Positions 44,012 to 52,065 of a DNA stretch of 64,000 bases are shown here, in pieces. Below the pieces are notes generated by a model, which was not told the origin of the DNA, made no database searches, and worked only from the letters and a program-made list of their open reading frames with translations. Source of the stretch: Myxococcales bacterium (GTDB lineage: Bacteria; Myxococcota; Polyangia; Polyangiales; Polyangiaceae); the NCBI GenBank assembly GCA_003151595.1, contig PLXW01000095.1, positions 44,220-108,219 on the forward strand, in the 5' to 3' direction. Made by a program: the position numbers and the translations under genes. Numbering within the stretch: the first letter of the stretch is position 1; each line of letters starts with the position of its first letter.

Positions 44012-45133
44012 ATGAACCCGCCGACGACCCTTCACGAGAACGATCCCGACATCGCGCTCTATCGCGTCCTCCGCGACGACGGCACCGCCGACCCCAAGAC
44101 CGATCCGTTCTTGCCGGCCGACGTCTTGTGGCGCGGCTACCGCGAGATGCGTCGCTTGCGCCTCATCGACGCGCGCATGGTCGTGCTCCAGCGCCAGGGG
44201 CGCATCGGGTTCTACGGCGCGTGCACCGGACAGGAAGCGGTGCCGATCGCCACGGGCCTCGTGCTCGACAAGGACGACTGGGTCTTCCCGGCGCTCCGTG
44301 AGCAGAGCGTGATGCTCGTGCGCGGATTTCCGCTGACGAAATTCCTCGCGCAGGTGTTCGGCAACTCGGGCGACGTCCTCAAGGGGCGGCAGATGCCGAG
44401 CCACCACTCGGGGCGCGAGGTGAATCAGGTGGCGTGGTCGTCGTGCATCGGTCCGCAAATCCCGCAAGCGGTGGGGACGGCGTGGGCCATGAAGCTGAAG
44501 AAGACCAAGAGCGTCGCCATCGGCTTCTGCGGCGACGGCGCCACGAGCGAGCCCGATTTTCACAACGCGATGAACTTCGCCGGCGTCTTCAAGGCGCCCG
44601 CCGTCATCATTTGCCAGAACAACCAGTGGTCGATCAGCGTTCCCACGTCGCGCCAGACCGCTTCGCGAACGATCGCCGTGAAGGGGCGCGCGTACGGCGT
44701 CCCGTCGGTGCGCGTCGACGGCAACGATCTCCTCGCCGTCTACAAAGTTCTCTCCGACGCCTGCGCGCGCGCACGCGAAGGCAAAGGGGCCACGTTCATC
44801 GAGGCGGTCACGTACCGGATCGGCGCGCACTCCACCAGCGACGACCCGACGCGCTACCGCAGCGACGACGAGGTCGAGGCCTGGAAGAAGAAAGACCCGC
44901 TCGACCGGCTCCGCGCGTACCTCGTTCGTCAATCGCTCCTCGACGAGGCCGCCGACGCGCGGCTCGAAGAAGAGCTCGTCGCCGAGATCTCCGCCGCCGT
45001 GAACGAGGTCGAAGCCCTCCCGCTCCCCGAGCGCTCGACCCTCTTCGACGACGTCTACGCGCAACCGACGTGGAACCTCGTCGAGCAAAAAGAGCAGCTC
45101 GAGAAGCTTCCCGTGGCGCCGACCCACGGCTGA
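44012..45133 (+). CDS. pdhA: 2-oxoacid dehydrogenase E1 component, alpha subunit (pyruvate or branched-chain type)
   Basis: The thiamine-diphosphate subunit decarboxylates a 2-oxoacid and passes the acyl group to E2. The 373-residue product has the family landmarks: GRIGFYGACTGQEAVPIATG, the TPP motif starting IGFCGDGATSEPDFHNAMNFA and ending CQNNQWSIS, and YRIGAHSTSDDPTRYR near the phosphorylation-loop region. The latter end (FIEAVTYRIGAHSTSDDP) fits both PDH and BCKDH alpha. The beta subunit and E2 are absent; lpdA follows 74 bases later. The symbol is a family-level choice. ATG 44012 has no obvious ribosome site. Confidence 0.88.
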   Translation: MNPPTTLHENDPDIALYRVLRDDGTADPKTDPFLPADVLWRGYREMRRLRLIDARMVVLQRQGRIGFYGACTGQEAVPIATGLVLDKDDWVFPALREQSVMLVRGFPLTKFLAQVFGNSGDVLKGRQMPSHHSGREVNQVAWSSCIGPQIPQAVGTAWAMKLKKTKSVAIGFCGDGATSEPDFHNAMNFAGVFKAPAVIICQNNQWSISVPTSRQTASRTIAVKGRAYGVPSVRVDGNDLLAVYKVLSDACARAREGKGATFIEAVTYRIGAHSTSDDPTRYRSDDEVEAWKKKDPLDRLRAYLVRQSLLDEAADARLEEELVAEISAAVNEVEALPLPERSTLFDDVYAQPTWNLVEQKEQLEKLPVAPTHG

Positions 45134-45171
45134 AAAACCGAAGACGCCGCCCGTGCGAGCGGGTTGACGAC

Positions 45172-45183
45172 TGTGCTAAGGCT
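45172..45183 (+). promoter_or_regulatory. putative extended -10 element for lpdA
   Basis: TGTGCTAAGGCT lies 24 bases before ATG 45207. TTGACG (45164-45169) is only 7 bases before the TAAGGC hexamer, too close for a standard -35. A clear AGGAG precedes the ATG. Confidence 0.4.
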
Positions 45184-45206
45184 CCCGTCGCCCCTAGGAG
45201 AAAAGC

Positions 45207-46622
45207 ATGGCGACGCGAACCTTCGATGCAATCGTGATCGGTGGCGGCCCCGGCGGCTACACCTGCGCAATCCGACTCGCTCAGTTGAAGCAGAAGGTCG
45301 TCTGCATCGAGAAGGAGGAGGTCGGCGGCGTGTGCCTCAACTGGGGCTGCGTGCCGTCGAAGGCGCTCATCGCCGCGAGCCACACGTACGAGAAGGTCGC
45401 GAAGGAAGGGGCCACGATGGGCCTGCTCGCGGACAACGTGCGGGTCGACACCGCGAAGATGCAGGAGTGGAAGGGGGGCATCGTCAAGAAGCTCACCAGC
45501 GGCGTCCGTAGCCTCCTCAAGGGGAACGGCTCCGACCTCATCATGGGAACGGCGCGCGTCACCTCGGCGAAGACCGTCGAAGTGAAGACGAAGGAGGGGA
45601 CGACCGAGATCCTCGAGGCCACGAAGGCCATCGTCATCGCCACCGGCTCATCGACGATCGAGATCCCGTCGTTCAAGTTCGACGGCAAGCAGATCATCGG
45701 CGCGCGCGAAGCGGTCAGCCTTCAGACGGTGCCGAAGCGCCTGCTCGTCATCGGCGGCGGCGTCATCGGCCTCGAGCTCGGAAGCGTCTACCAGAAGCTC
45801 GGCAGCGAGCTCACGGTCGTCGAGATGACGCCGACGCTCCTCCCGGGCGTCGACCCGGAGTGCACGGCGGTCGTCGAGAAGAAGCTCGTGAAGCACGGCG
45901 CGAAGATCATGAAGAGCGCCAAGGCCGCGGGGTACGAGAAGTCGAAAGACGGATCGATCGCCGTGCGTGTGGAGCTCGAAGGCGGGAAGTTCGAGACCGT
46001 GGTGTGCGACGTCGTCCTCGTCGCGGTCGGCATGCGCCCCAACGGCGGCGGCATCGGCCTCGAAGAGATCGGCGTGAAGGTCGAGCGCGGGTTCGTTCCC
46101 ACCGACATCAGCGGCAAGACGAACGTGCCGGGCGTGTTCGCCATCGGCGACGCCAGCGCGATGCCGATGCTCGCGCACAAGGCGATGAAGGAGGGCGAAG
46201 TCATCGCCGAGATCATCGCCGGTCACAAAGCGGCGAAGGACTGGGTGTCGATCCCGGCGGCCATCTTCACCGATCCGGAGATCGCGATCGCAGGGCTCAC
46301 CGAAGAGCAGGCGAAGGCGAAGGGGATCGAGACGCGGATCGGGAAATTCCCGTTCGCGGCGCTCGGTCGCGCGATGGCCGTGCTCGAGACCGACGGCTTC
46401 TTCAAGATCGTCAGCGACAAGAAGACGCACGAGGTGCTCGGCATCCACATCGTCGGCGCGTCGGCGAGTGACCTCATCAGCGAGGGCGCGCTCGCCCTCG
46501 AGATGCACGCCTTCCTCGAAGACATCGGCCTCACGATTCACCCGCACCCGACGTTGGGCGAGGGGTTCATGGAGGCCGCGATGGGCGGGCTCGGGCAAGC
46601 GATTCACATCATGAATCGCTGA
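45207..46622 (+). CDS. lpdA: dihydrolipoyl dehydrogenase (E3)
   Basis: The flavoprotein re-oxidises dihydrolipoamide of 2-oxoacid dehydrogenase complexes, or of glycine cleavage, with NAD+. The 471-residue product has the FAD GxGxxG motif (IGGGPGGY), the redox disulfide Cys43/Cys48 in GGVCLNWGCVPSKAL, a central NAD domain (VIGGGVIGLELG) and the C-terminal active-site base in HPHPTLGE. ATG 45207 follows AGGAG closely. It lies 74 bases after E1-alpha with its own probable promoter. An in-frame E2 gene is not found nearby. Confidence 0.97.
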   Translation: MATRTFDAIVIGGGPGGYTCAIRLAQLKQKVVCIEKEEVGGVCLNWGCVPSKALIAASHTYEKVAKEGATMGLLADNVRVDTAKMQEWKGGIVKKLTSGVRSLLKGNGSDLIMGTARVTSAKTVEVKTKEGTTEILEATKAIVIATGSSTIEIPSFKFDGKQIIGAREAVSLQTVPKRLLVIGGGVIGLELGSVYQKLGSELTVVEMTPTLLPGVDPECTAVVEKKLVKHGAKIMKSAKAAGYEKSKDGSIAVRVELEGGKFETVVCDVVLVAVGMRPNGGGIGLEEIGVKVERGFVPTDISGKTNVPGVFAIGDASAMPMLAHKAMKEGEVIAEIIAGHKAAKDWVSIPAAIFTDPEIAIAGLTEEQAKAKGIETRIGKFPFAALGRAMAVLETDGFFKIVSDKKTHEVLGIHIVGASASDLISEGALALEMHAFLEDIGLTIHPHPTLGEGFMEAAMGGLGQAIHIMNR

Positions 46623-46640
46623 CGAATCGGGACGGTGCCG

Positions 46641-46817
46641 TCAGCGCCGTCCTTTGAATCCCATCATCCCTTGAACGACTGACTCGCTGGCTTCGGCGAT
46701 CTCGGCGGACTCGCGCGCGCGATCGGCGCAGTCCTCACACAGCTTCTTCGACTTGCCGTCGACCTTCACGCTCACCAGCGCGTCGACCTCGTTGTCGCAC
46801 TCTTTGCATGTCGGCAT
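46641..46817 (-). CDS. 58-residue zinc-ribbon protein
   Basis: A short but complete gene: ATG 46817 on the minus strand is preceded by AGGAGG, and the protein reads MPTCKECDNEV and later KLCEDCADRA, ending at TGA 46641. Two CxxC pairs (Cys4/Cys7 and Cys27/Cys30), about 20 residues apart, indicate a small zinc ribbon. The remaining C-terminal half is helical and charged, ending MMGFKGRR. Possible roles are nucleic-acid or protein binding. Its promoter region is shared with the 46836 gene on the same strand. Confidence 0.75.
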   Translation of the reverse strand: MPTCKECDNEVDALVSVKVDGKSKKLCEDCADRARESAEIAEASESVVQGMMGFKGRR

Positions 46818-46835
46818 TGCTTCCTCCTCGTCGAC

Positions 46836-47255
46836 TCAGTCTTTCGCCTTGAACGCACGCACTGTCGCGTCGATCGCGCCTTGCACGAACGACTGCATGT
46901 CGACCGCCTTGCCCGCGCTCGTCACGATGGCGCGCCCCTTCGGGTCCCAGGTGAGCGTCGAGTCGGCGGCGGCGATGTTCGCGTGGATCACGGTGGCCTG
47001 ACGATCGAGCCGGAAGGTGAGCTTCGACTCGCCGAGGCGGATCCAGATCTCGTCGCCGACCACCGCGCCCACGACCGGCAAGTGATGCGCGCGCCCCAGC
47101 TCGAGGACGTACGTGAGCTCGCTTCGCGCCTGGCCGAACGCGATCTCCATCGCCGTCGCCCCTTCGGGCGCGAACGTCATTCGCTGCGAGATGGGCTCCA
47201 CCTCGTCCTCGCCCAAGAGCTCGGCGGCCAGTCGCGCCCTCCACTCGTCTTCCAT
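46836..47255 (-). CDS. hypothetical protein, 139 residues
   Basis: I do not recognise the family. The product has a helical N-terminus (MEDEWRARLAAELLG), then a beta-rich part (MEIAFGQARSELTYVLELGRAHHLPVVG, EIWIRLGESKLTFRL) without Cys or transmembrane segments. It recalls small cystatin- or SCP2-like folds in outline only. ATG 47255 is the first ATG that starts a plausible domain; upstream on this strand the sequence is Arg-rich and looks non-coding. The gene runs toward the small zinc-ribbon gene, which starts 19 bases beyond its stop. Confidence 0.6.
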   Translation of the reverse strand: MEDEWRARLAAELLGEDEVEPISQRMTFAPEGATAMEIAFGQARSELTYVLELGRAHHLPVVGAVVGDEIWIRLGESKLTFRLDRQATVIHANIAAADSTLTWDPKGRAIVTSAGKAVDMQSFVQGAIDATVRAFKAKD

Positions 47256-47311
47256 AAGCCCATGGTAGCAGCGTGAAAGCGCCTCGCGCGCGCCCGCGAA
47301 TCGCGGCGTGG

Positions 47312-47317
47312 TACGCT
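47312..47317 (+). promoter_or_regulatory. putative -10 element TACGCT for pspA
   Basis: TACGCT ends 7 bases before ATG 47325, followed by a T-rich stretch. It would give a near-leaderless message. Confidence 0.35.
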
Positions 47318-47324
47318 CTTTTTC

Positions 47325-48032
47325 ATGGGAATCTTCGATCGGATGGGTCGAGTCATCTCCAGCAACGTCAACTCGTTGCTCGAGAAAGGTGAGGACCCCA
47401 GGAAGCTGCTCGAGCTGAATCTCGACGAGATGGGCGAGCAGTTGAAGCGCGGCCACAAGGACGTCATCTCGGCGGTCGCCGAAGAGAAGCGCCTGAAGAA
47501 GAAGGTCGAAGAGGCCGACGCCGAGATCGACAAGTGGGACAAGCGCGCGGAGCTGGCGCTGAAGGCCGGCGACGAGACGCTGGCGCGCGACGCGCTGAAG
47601 CAGAAGAAGCGCGTCGAAGGCGACCGCGCGATCGCCGAGAAGGTCCGCGGCGAGCAGCGCGACATCGCGCTCCGCATGAAGGGCGATCTCGAGCGCATGG
47701 AGAAGAAGCTCGGCGAGCTGAAGCTCCGCAAGGGGACGATCGCGGCGCGCGCGCAGCAGGCGCAGGCCGGCGGCGGCACCGAGGCGCTCGGCGCACGCGG
47801 AGGAGACAACGCCTTCGAGAACTTCCGCCGCATGGAATCGAAGATCGAAGGGAAGGAGGCGGAGGTCAGCGCCATGGCCGAAGTCGACGAGGCGCTCGGC
47901 AAAGGGGCGGAGAGCGAAGAGTCGCTCGAGGCGAAGTTCCGCGATCTCGAGCGACAGGTCGGCGCAGGCAAGGGAGACGGGCCCGACGTGGAGGACGAGC
48001 TCGCAGCGCTGAAGAAGAGAATCCGCGTGTGA
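47325..48032 (+). CDS. pspA: PspA/IM30 family membrane-stress protein
   Basis: The 235-residue product begins MGIFDRMGRVISSNVN, the amphipathic membrane-binding helix of PspA/Vipp1 proteins. A long coiled coil follows (AEEKRLKKKVEEADAEIDKW, AELALKAGDETLARDAL). A Gly-rich loop (QAQAGGGTEALGARGGDN) separates it from a C-terminal helix. ESCRT-III-like family members bind and protect the inner membrane. No pspF or pspB/C gene lies nearby. The gene is monocistronic and the next starts 64 bases later. Confidence 0.92.
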   Translation: MGIFDRMGRVISSNVNSLLEKGEDPRKLLELNLDEMGEQLKRGHKDVISAVAEEKRLKKKVEEADAEIDKWDKRAELALKAGDETLARDALKQKKRVEGDRAIAEKVRGEQRDIALRMKGDLERMEKKLGELKLRKGTIAARAQQAQAGGGTEALGARGGDNAFENFRRMESKIEGKEAEVSAMAEVDEALGKGAESEESLEAKFRDLERQVGAGKGDGPDVEDELAALKKRIRV

Positions 48033-48095
48033 CCGACCGCGACGCAGACGCGTAGCGGCGTCGACGAGAGAAGGGGTCCACACGAGAGGAGTCGC

Positions 48096-51032
48096 TTGAG
48101 CGAGCGGATCGTCGTCAGCTGCCGGATGAGCGGCGAAGAGGTGTCGCGACCTGGATCGCGCTACCTCGAACGCGCTCGCGCGCTGACCCAACACGCCGAA
48201 GCGCTCGGTGGCACGCTCGCCTCGTGGAGCGCGACGACGCTCGCCTTCGCCTGGGACAACGACTCGCTCGACGAGGCGATCGAGCTCGCCGGCTACGCTT
48301 CGACGAGCGAATCGAAGTGGGCGTGCGCGGTCGCGCGTGGCGACATGGAGCCTCTGGCCGAGAAGGGGGGCGGTCGCGCGGACCTGGCGTGGGGCGAGGC
48401 GCTGTTCGCCGCCGTGATCCTGGCGCGGGCGGCGCGAGCCGGCGAGGTGCTGGTGGAGGCGTCGTTCGACGGGCTGAGCGCGCTCGTCAAAACGGGCAAG
48501 CGCCTGGCGCGCGACGGTGAGCGTCGCGTGCAAGGCATACGGATCGACGCGCGGCAGCCGTGGAAGAAGGATCTGATCGCCAGCGTCGAGCGGCTACGTG
48601 CGCCGTCGTTCGTCGCCAGAACCGACGTGCGCGGGCTCCTCGCGCGACCGGGGCTCGTGCACGTCGTGCGCGCCGATCCAGGTCACGGCGGCACGCGGAT
48701 GCTCGCCGAGATCGCGCGGGCGGTGGCGCCGGGGCCGTGCATCATGGTGTCACCGGCAGGGGCGAGCGTCGAGCCGCTGGGGGCTCTTCGACGCGCGCTC
48801 GTGCGCGTGCTGGCGACCGTTCCGTATCCGAGCGATCCCGATCTCGCGCAGCCGCTCGACCTGTTCCTCGGCGGCATCGGCGCGTCGATCGAGCAGGCGG
48901 CGTCGATCGTCTCGACGATGCTCCGGCCGAACGGCCCCACCGATCCGCCGGGCGCGCTCCTGCTCGACGACGCCTCGGAGATCGATGCCGAGAGCCTGGA
49001 GGCGTGCTCGCAGGTCGTTGCCTGGACGTCGTCGCCGTTCCACGTCGTCGTGCGCATCGACGCGACCGATCAGGTTCCGACCGCGCTCGCCTCGCTACCG
49101 CGCGGAAAAGAGATCGAGCTCGGGCCGCTGGAGCGCGGCGTGGGCGAGTCCCTGGCGAAGGACACCACGTCGGGCGCGCTGGGCGATCGTTCGGCGCGCC
49201 GCATCGCGAAGCGCGCCGGGTACGCGCCGCTGGGGATCGTCGAAGCGGTGGCGTACGGGCTGACGACGGGAGACATCGCGTGGATCGGCGATCGCGCGTC
49301 GCTGCGTACGAACGCGTCGCTGGCGGGCAAGCCGGTGAAGGCGGCGTACTGGATCGCGAAGCGCGCGAAGGCGACGGCGCCCGACGAGCGCGGCGTGCTG
49401 GCGACCGTCGCGCTCTTCGGCGGCGAAGCGATGCGGGAGACGGTCAAAGAGACGCTGAAGCTCGTGAAGCCCGAGATCGACGTCGATGCCGAGATCAAGA
49501 AGCTCGTGGCGCGCAAGTGGCTCGTCGAGACGCAGCGCGCGTGGGTCTCGCTGCCGAGCCGCACGCATCGCGACACGATCGCAGAGCTGCTCGACGAGCT
49601 CCCGCGTCGCTCGCTGCACAGCGCGATCACCGACGTGCTCGAGTCGAGCGAAGGGGAGCTGGCCTGCGCCGAAGCTGCGCATCACGCGGTGAAAGCGGGG
49701 GAGGGGGAGCGAGGCGCGCGCCTGGCGCTTCGTGCGGCGCGCGCGGCGGCGGCCGTCGGAATGTCGAAGAGCGCGAACCGATTGCTCACGCTGGCGCGCC
49801 TCGCCGATCCGAAGTGCGAGCCGCTGACCCGGCAGGCGTTGCTCACGAGCCTTCCGCCGCCGCTGCCCCCGTCGAGCCTCCCGCCGAGTCACCTCAATCG
49901 CGCGCCGATGATGCCCAATCCGCCGTCGCACGCGCGCGCCGTCCCTGCGGGGCCCGCGTCGAGCGCGTTCATCGATCGCAACCTCGCCGCGCCGCTCCCC
50001 CCTCCGCCTCGGCCGTCGCCCCCGCCGCGCGCGCCGAGCCCCGTCGCGCCGAAGCCCGCGCCGTCGCGCACGCTGGTCGACGAGGCGCCGACCGAGCGGA
50101 TCACCGCGCTCAACGCCGCGCAGGCCGCGGGGTTGCTCAGCGCGATCGAGGATCCGGATCGCGACTCGGATTTCCCGACGGTCATCAAGCTTCACCCGGG
50201 GCTCGATCGCGCCACCGAGCCCGATCCGATCCCCGCGTACGTGCCGCCGGTGGGCGAGCGCCCGGTGCCGGTCGTGCGCCCGTCGCGCGAGATGGCCGCG
50301 GTTCGTCCCCCCGAGCCGAGCTTGCCGAAGCCGATGGCGCCGCTTCCGATCTCGCCCCCGTCGCATGCGCGAAACACGGAGCCGGGGGCCCCGCGCGTCG
50401 CGCCTCCGCCTCCGCGTCCCTCGGTGCAGATGCCGGTGGTGCGCCGCGCGTCCATTCAAGGCATGCCCGCGGTGTCTCCGCGCGTCGCGCCGAAGCAGGA
50501 GTCGCCCCCGCCGCCGGCCGTCGCGCCGGTCGTCGTCGTGCAAGCGCCCGCGACGTCGACCGCATCGACGAACGGTGACGCGGCGAGCGCGGCGAACGCC
50601 GTGGCGACGCGGATGATCGACCTCGCGAAGTCGGCCCTGCTCCAGGGAGACGCGGCGGCGATTGATCGCTGGACCGAAGGGCTCCGCGCGGCGGGCGATC
50701 ACGATCGCGTCGCCGAGCGCATCGAGGCCATCGCGCGACTCTCGCGCGGGCAAGTGGGAGAAGCGCTGCGCTCGCTGCGCGTTCTTCGCGCCGGCACCGA
50801 AGGGGGCCCGCCGTCGTCGCGCGCGCAGGCGTCCCTCGCGCTCGGCATCGCGCTGGCTGCCGCCGATCGCGCCGACGAAGCGCTCCTGGCGGGGCTCGAG
50901 GCGCTCGCGCGTGCGCGCGAGGGGACCGACGCACGCGCGACGGGCGCGTGCCTCGCGTTCCTGTCGAAGCTCTACGGACGCGTGGAGCGCCCACTCGAAG
51001 CCGCGTCGCTCCAGATGGCCGCGAAGCGCTGA
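48096..51032 (+). CDS. large cyclase-homology and ATPase-like protein with degenerate Walker A
   Basis: The 978-residue product begins at TTG 48096, with GAGAGGAG just before. The N-terminal 160 residues look like a degenerate adenylate-cyclase homology domain (ACAVARGDMEPL, AGEVLVEASFDGL). Residues 185-560 resemble the AAA+/STAND ATPase that follows cyclase or kinase domains in myxobacteria. Its Walker A is DPGHGGTR (194-201), where Lys is Gly199; Walker B (ALLLDDASEID) is intact. Residues 610-840 are Pro-rich and disordered, and the C-terminal 150 residues form helical TPR-like repeats. It is probably a signalling scaffold that cannot hydrolyse ATP. Confidence 0.72.
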   Translation: MSERIVVSCRMSGEEVSRPGSRYLERARALTQHAEALGGTLASWSATTLAFAWDNDSLDEAIELAGYASTSESKWACAVARGDMEPLAEKGGGRADLAWGEALFAAVILARAARAGEVLVEASFDGLSALVKTGKRLARDGERRVQGIRIDARQPWKKDLIASVERLRAPSFVARTDVRGLLARPGLVHVVRADPGHGGTRMLAEIARAVAPGPCIMVSPAGASVEPLGALRRALVRVLATVPYPSDPDLAQPLDLFLGGIGASIEQAASIVSTMLRPNGPTDPPGALLLDDASEIDAESLEACSQVVAWTSSPFHVVVRIDATDQVPTALASLPRGKEIELGPLERGVGESLAKDTTSGALGDRSARRIAKRAGYAPLGIVEAVAYGLTTGDIAWIGDRASLRTNASLAGKPVKAAYWIAKRAKATAPDERGVLATVALFGGEAMRETVKETLKLVKPEIDVDAEIKKLVARKWLVETQRAWVSLPSRTHRDTIAELLDELPRRSLHSAITDVLESSEGELACAEAAHHAVKAGEGERGARLALRAARAAAAVGMSKSANRLLTLARLADPKCEPLTRQALLTSLPPPLPPSSLPPSHLNRAPMMPNPPSHARAVPAGPASSAFIDRNLAAPLPPPPRPSPPPRAPSPVAPKPAPSRTLVDEAPTERITALNAAQAAGLLSAIEDPDRDSDFPTVIKLHPGLDRATEPDPIPAYVPPVGERPVPVVRPSREMAAVRPPEPSLPKPMAPLPISPPSHARNTEPGAPRVAPPPPRPSVQMPVVRRASIQGMPAVSPRVAPKQESPPPPAVAPVVVVQAPATSTASTNGDAASAANAVATRMIDLAKSALLQGDAAAIDRWTEGLRAAGDHDRVAERIEAIARLSRGQVGEALRSLRVLRAGTEGGPPSSRAQASLALGIALAAADRADEALLAGLEALARAREGTDARATGACLAFLSKLYGRVERPLEAASLQMAAKR

Positions 51033-51033
51033 T

Positions 51034-52065
51034 TCACTTCTGCGGGAGTGCGTCGCGCAAGATCTCGGCGACCGTCTCGTACAGCGCCTCCGGGATCGCG
51101 TCGCCGATCTGGAGCTCCACGAGCGCGCGCGCCAGCGGCACGTCACGCACGACCGGCACACCGTAGTCGCGCGCCGCGCGGATGATCTGCGCGGCCAGGT
51201 CCCCTTCTCCCGACGCCACCACGACGGGCGCGGCGTCGCCTTCCTTCTCGTCGTACCGGAGCGCGCACGCCAGGTGCGTGAGGTTCACGACGACGACGCT
51301 CGCGCTCTTCACGTTGGCGATCGCCATCGCGGCGAGCATCTCGTGGTGCGCGCGCTCGCGCGCCTGCTTGATGAGCGGGTCGCCCTCCGACTCCTTGTAC
51401 TCGCGCTTCACTTCGTCCTTCGACATGCGCAGCTTTCGCCGCCACTCCAGCCGCACGATGAGGACGTCGATCGCCGCCAGCGCGAGCCCGGCGAGGCTCG
51501 CGTCCCAAGCCACGGTCTTCGCCAGCGCCGCTGCCACCGTCCCCACGTACGCCAGCCGCCCGCTCACGCGCGCCAGGTCCGCCGCGTGCGTGCGCAGCGC
51601 GTGCATCACCAGCCACGCCACGAGCCCCGCACCCAGGAGCGCGCGGCCCACCGCGAAGAGTCGCGCGCGCGTCACGAGGCCGCGGATCCCCTCGAACGGA
51701 TTCAAGCGCTCGAGCTTCAGCCCGATGCGCTTGGTGGCCACGAACCCGCCCGTCTGCACGAGCTGCGCGGCGCCCGCCGTGAAGGCCACGGCGAGCAACA
51801 TCGGCATCGAGAGCGCGACCACGTCGAGCGCGGCGCGCCCCGCGTCGAACCGCGCGCTCGGCGCTTCGCTCCCGGCTGCCGCGATCGCCTCGCGCAATCG
51901 CTCCCCCACGCGCTGCGCGATCGCCGCAACCGACGCAGGCACGAGCAGCACGGCCACCACCAGCCCGACGGCCTGCGACGCGTACGGGCTCGCGCCGCTG
52001 TCTCCTTCTTCGCGCGCCCTCCGCAGCCGCTTCGGTGTCGGCTCCTCGGATTTCGCGTCGCTCAC
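51034..52065 (-). CDS. sctU: type III secretion export-gate protein SctU/FlhB family, altered cleavage motif
   Basis: The 343-residue product has the N-terminal SEEPTPKRLRRAREEGD signature, four transmembrane helices (about 25-50, 75-100, 135-155 and 170-195), the cytoplasmic linker MSKDEVKREYKESEGDPLIKQ and the C-terminal domain. The autocleavage motif, NPTH in active members, is NLTH here (Asn261-Leu262-Thr263-His264), so Pro is replaced by Leu. It is an isolated gene: no other secretion or flagellar gene is in the window. GTG 52065 overlaps the obgE stop (GTGA), so translation is coupled to obgE. Confidence 0.87.
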   Translation of the reverse strand: MSDAKSEEPTPKRLRRAREEGDSGASPYASQAVGLVVAVLLVPASVAAIAQRVGERLREAIAAAGSEAPSARFDAGRAALDVVALSMPMLLAVAFTAGAAQLVQTGGFVATKRIGLKLERLNPFEGIRGLVTRARLFAVGRALLGAGLVAWLVMHALRTHAADLARVSGRLAYVGTVAAALAKTVAWDASLAGLALAAIDVLIVRLEWRRKLRMSKDEVKREYKESEGDPLIKQARERAHHEMLAAMAIANVKSASVVVVNLTHLACALRYDEKEGDAAPVVVASGEGDLAAQIIRAARDYGVPVVRDVPLARALVELQIGDAIPEALYETVAEILRDALPQK

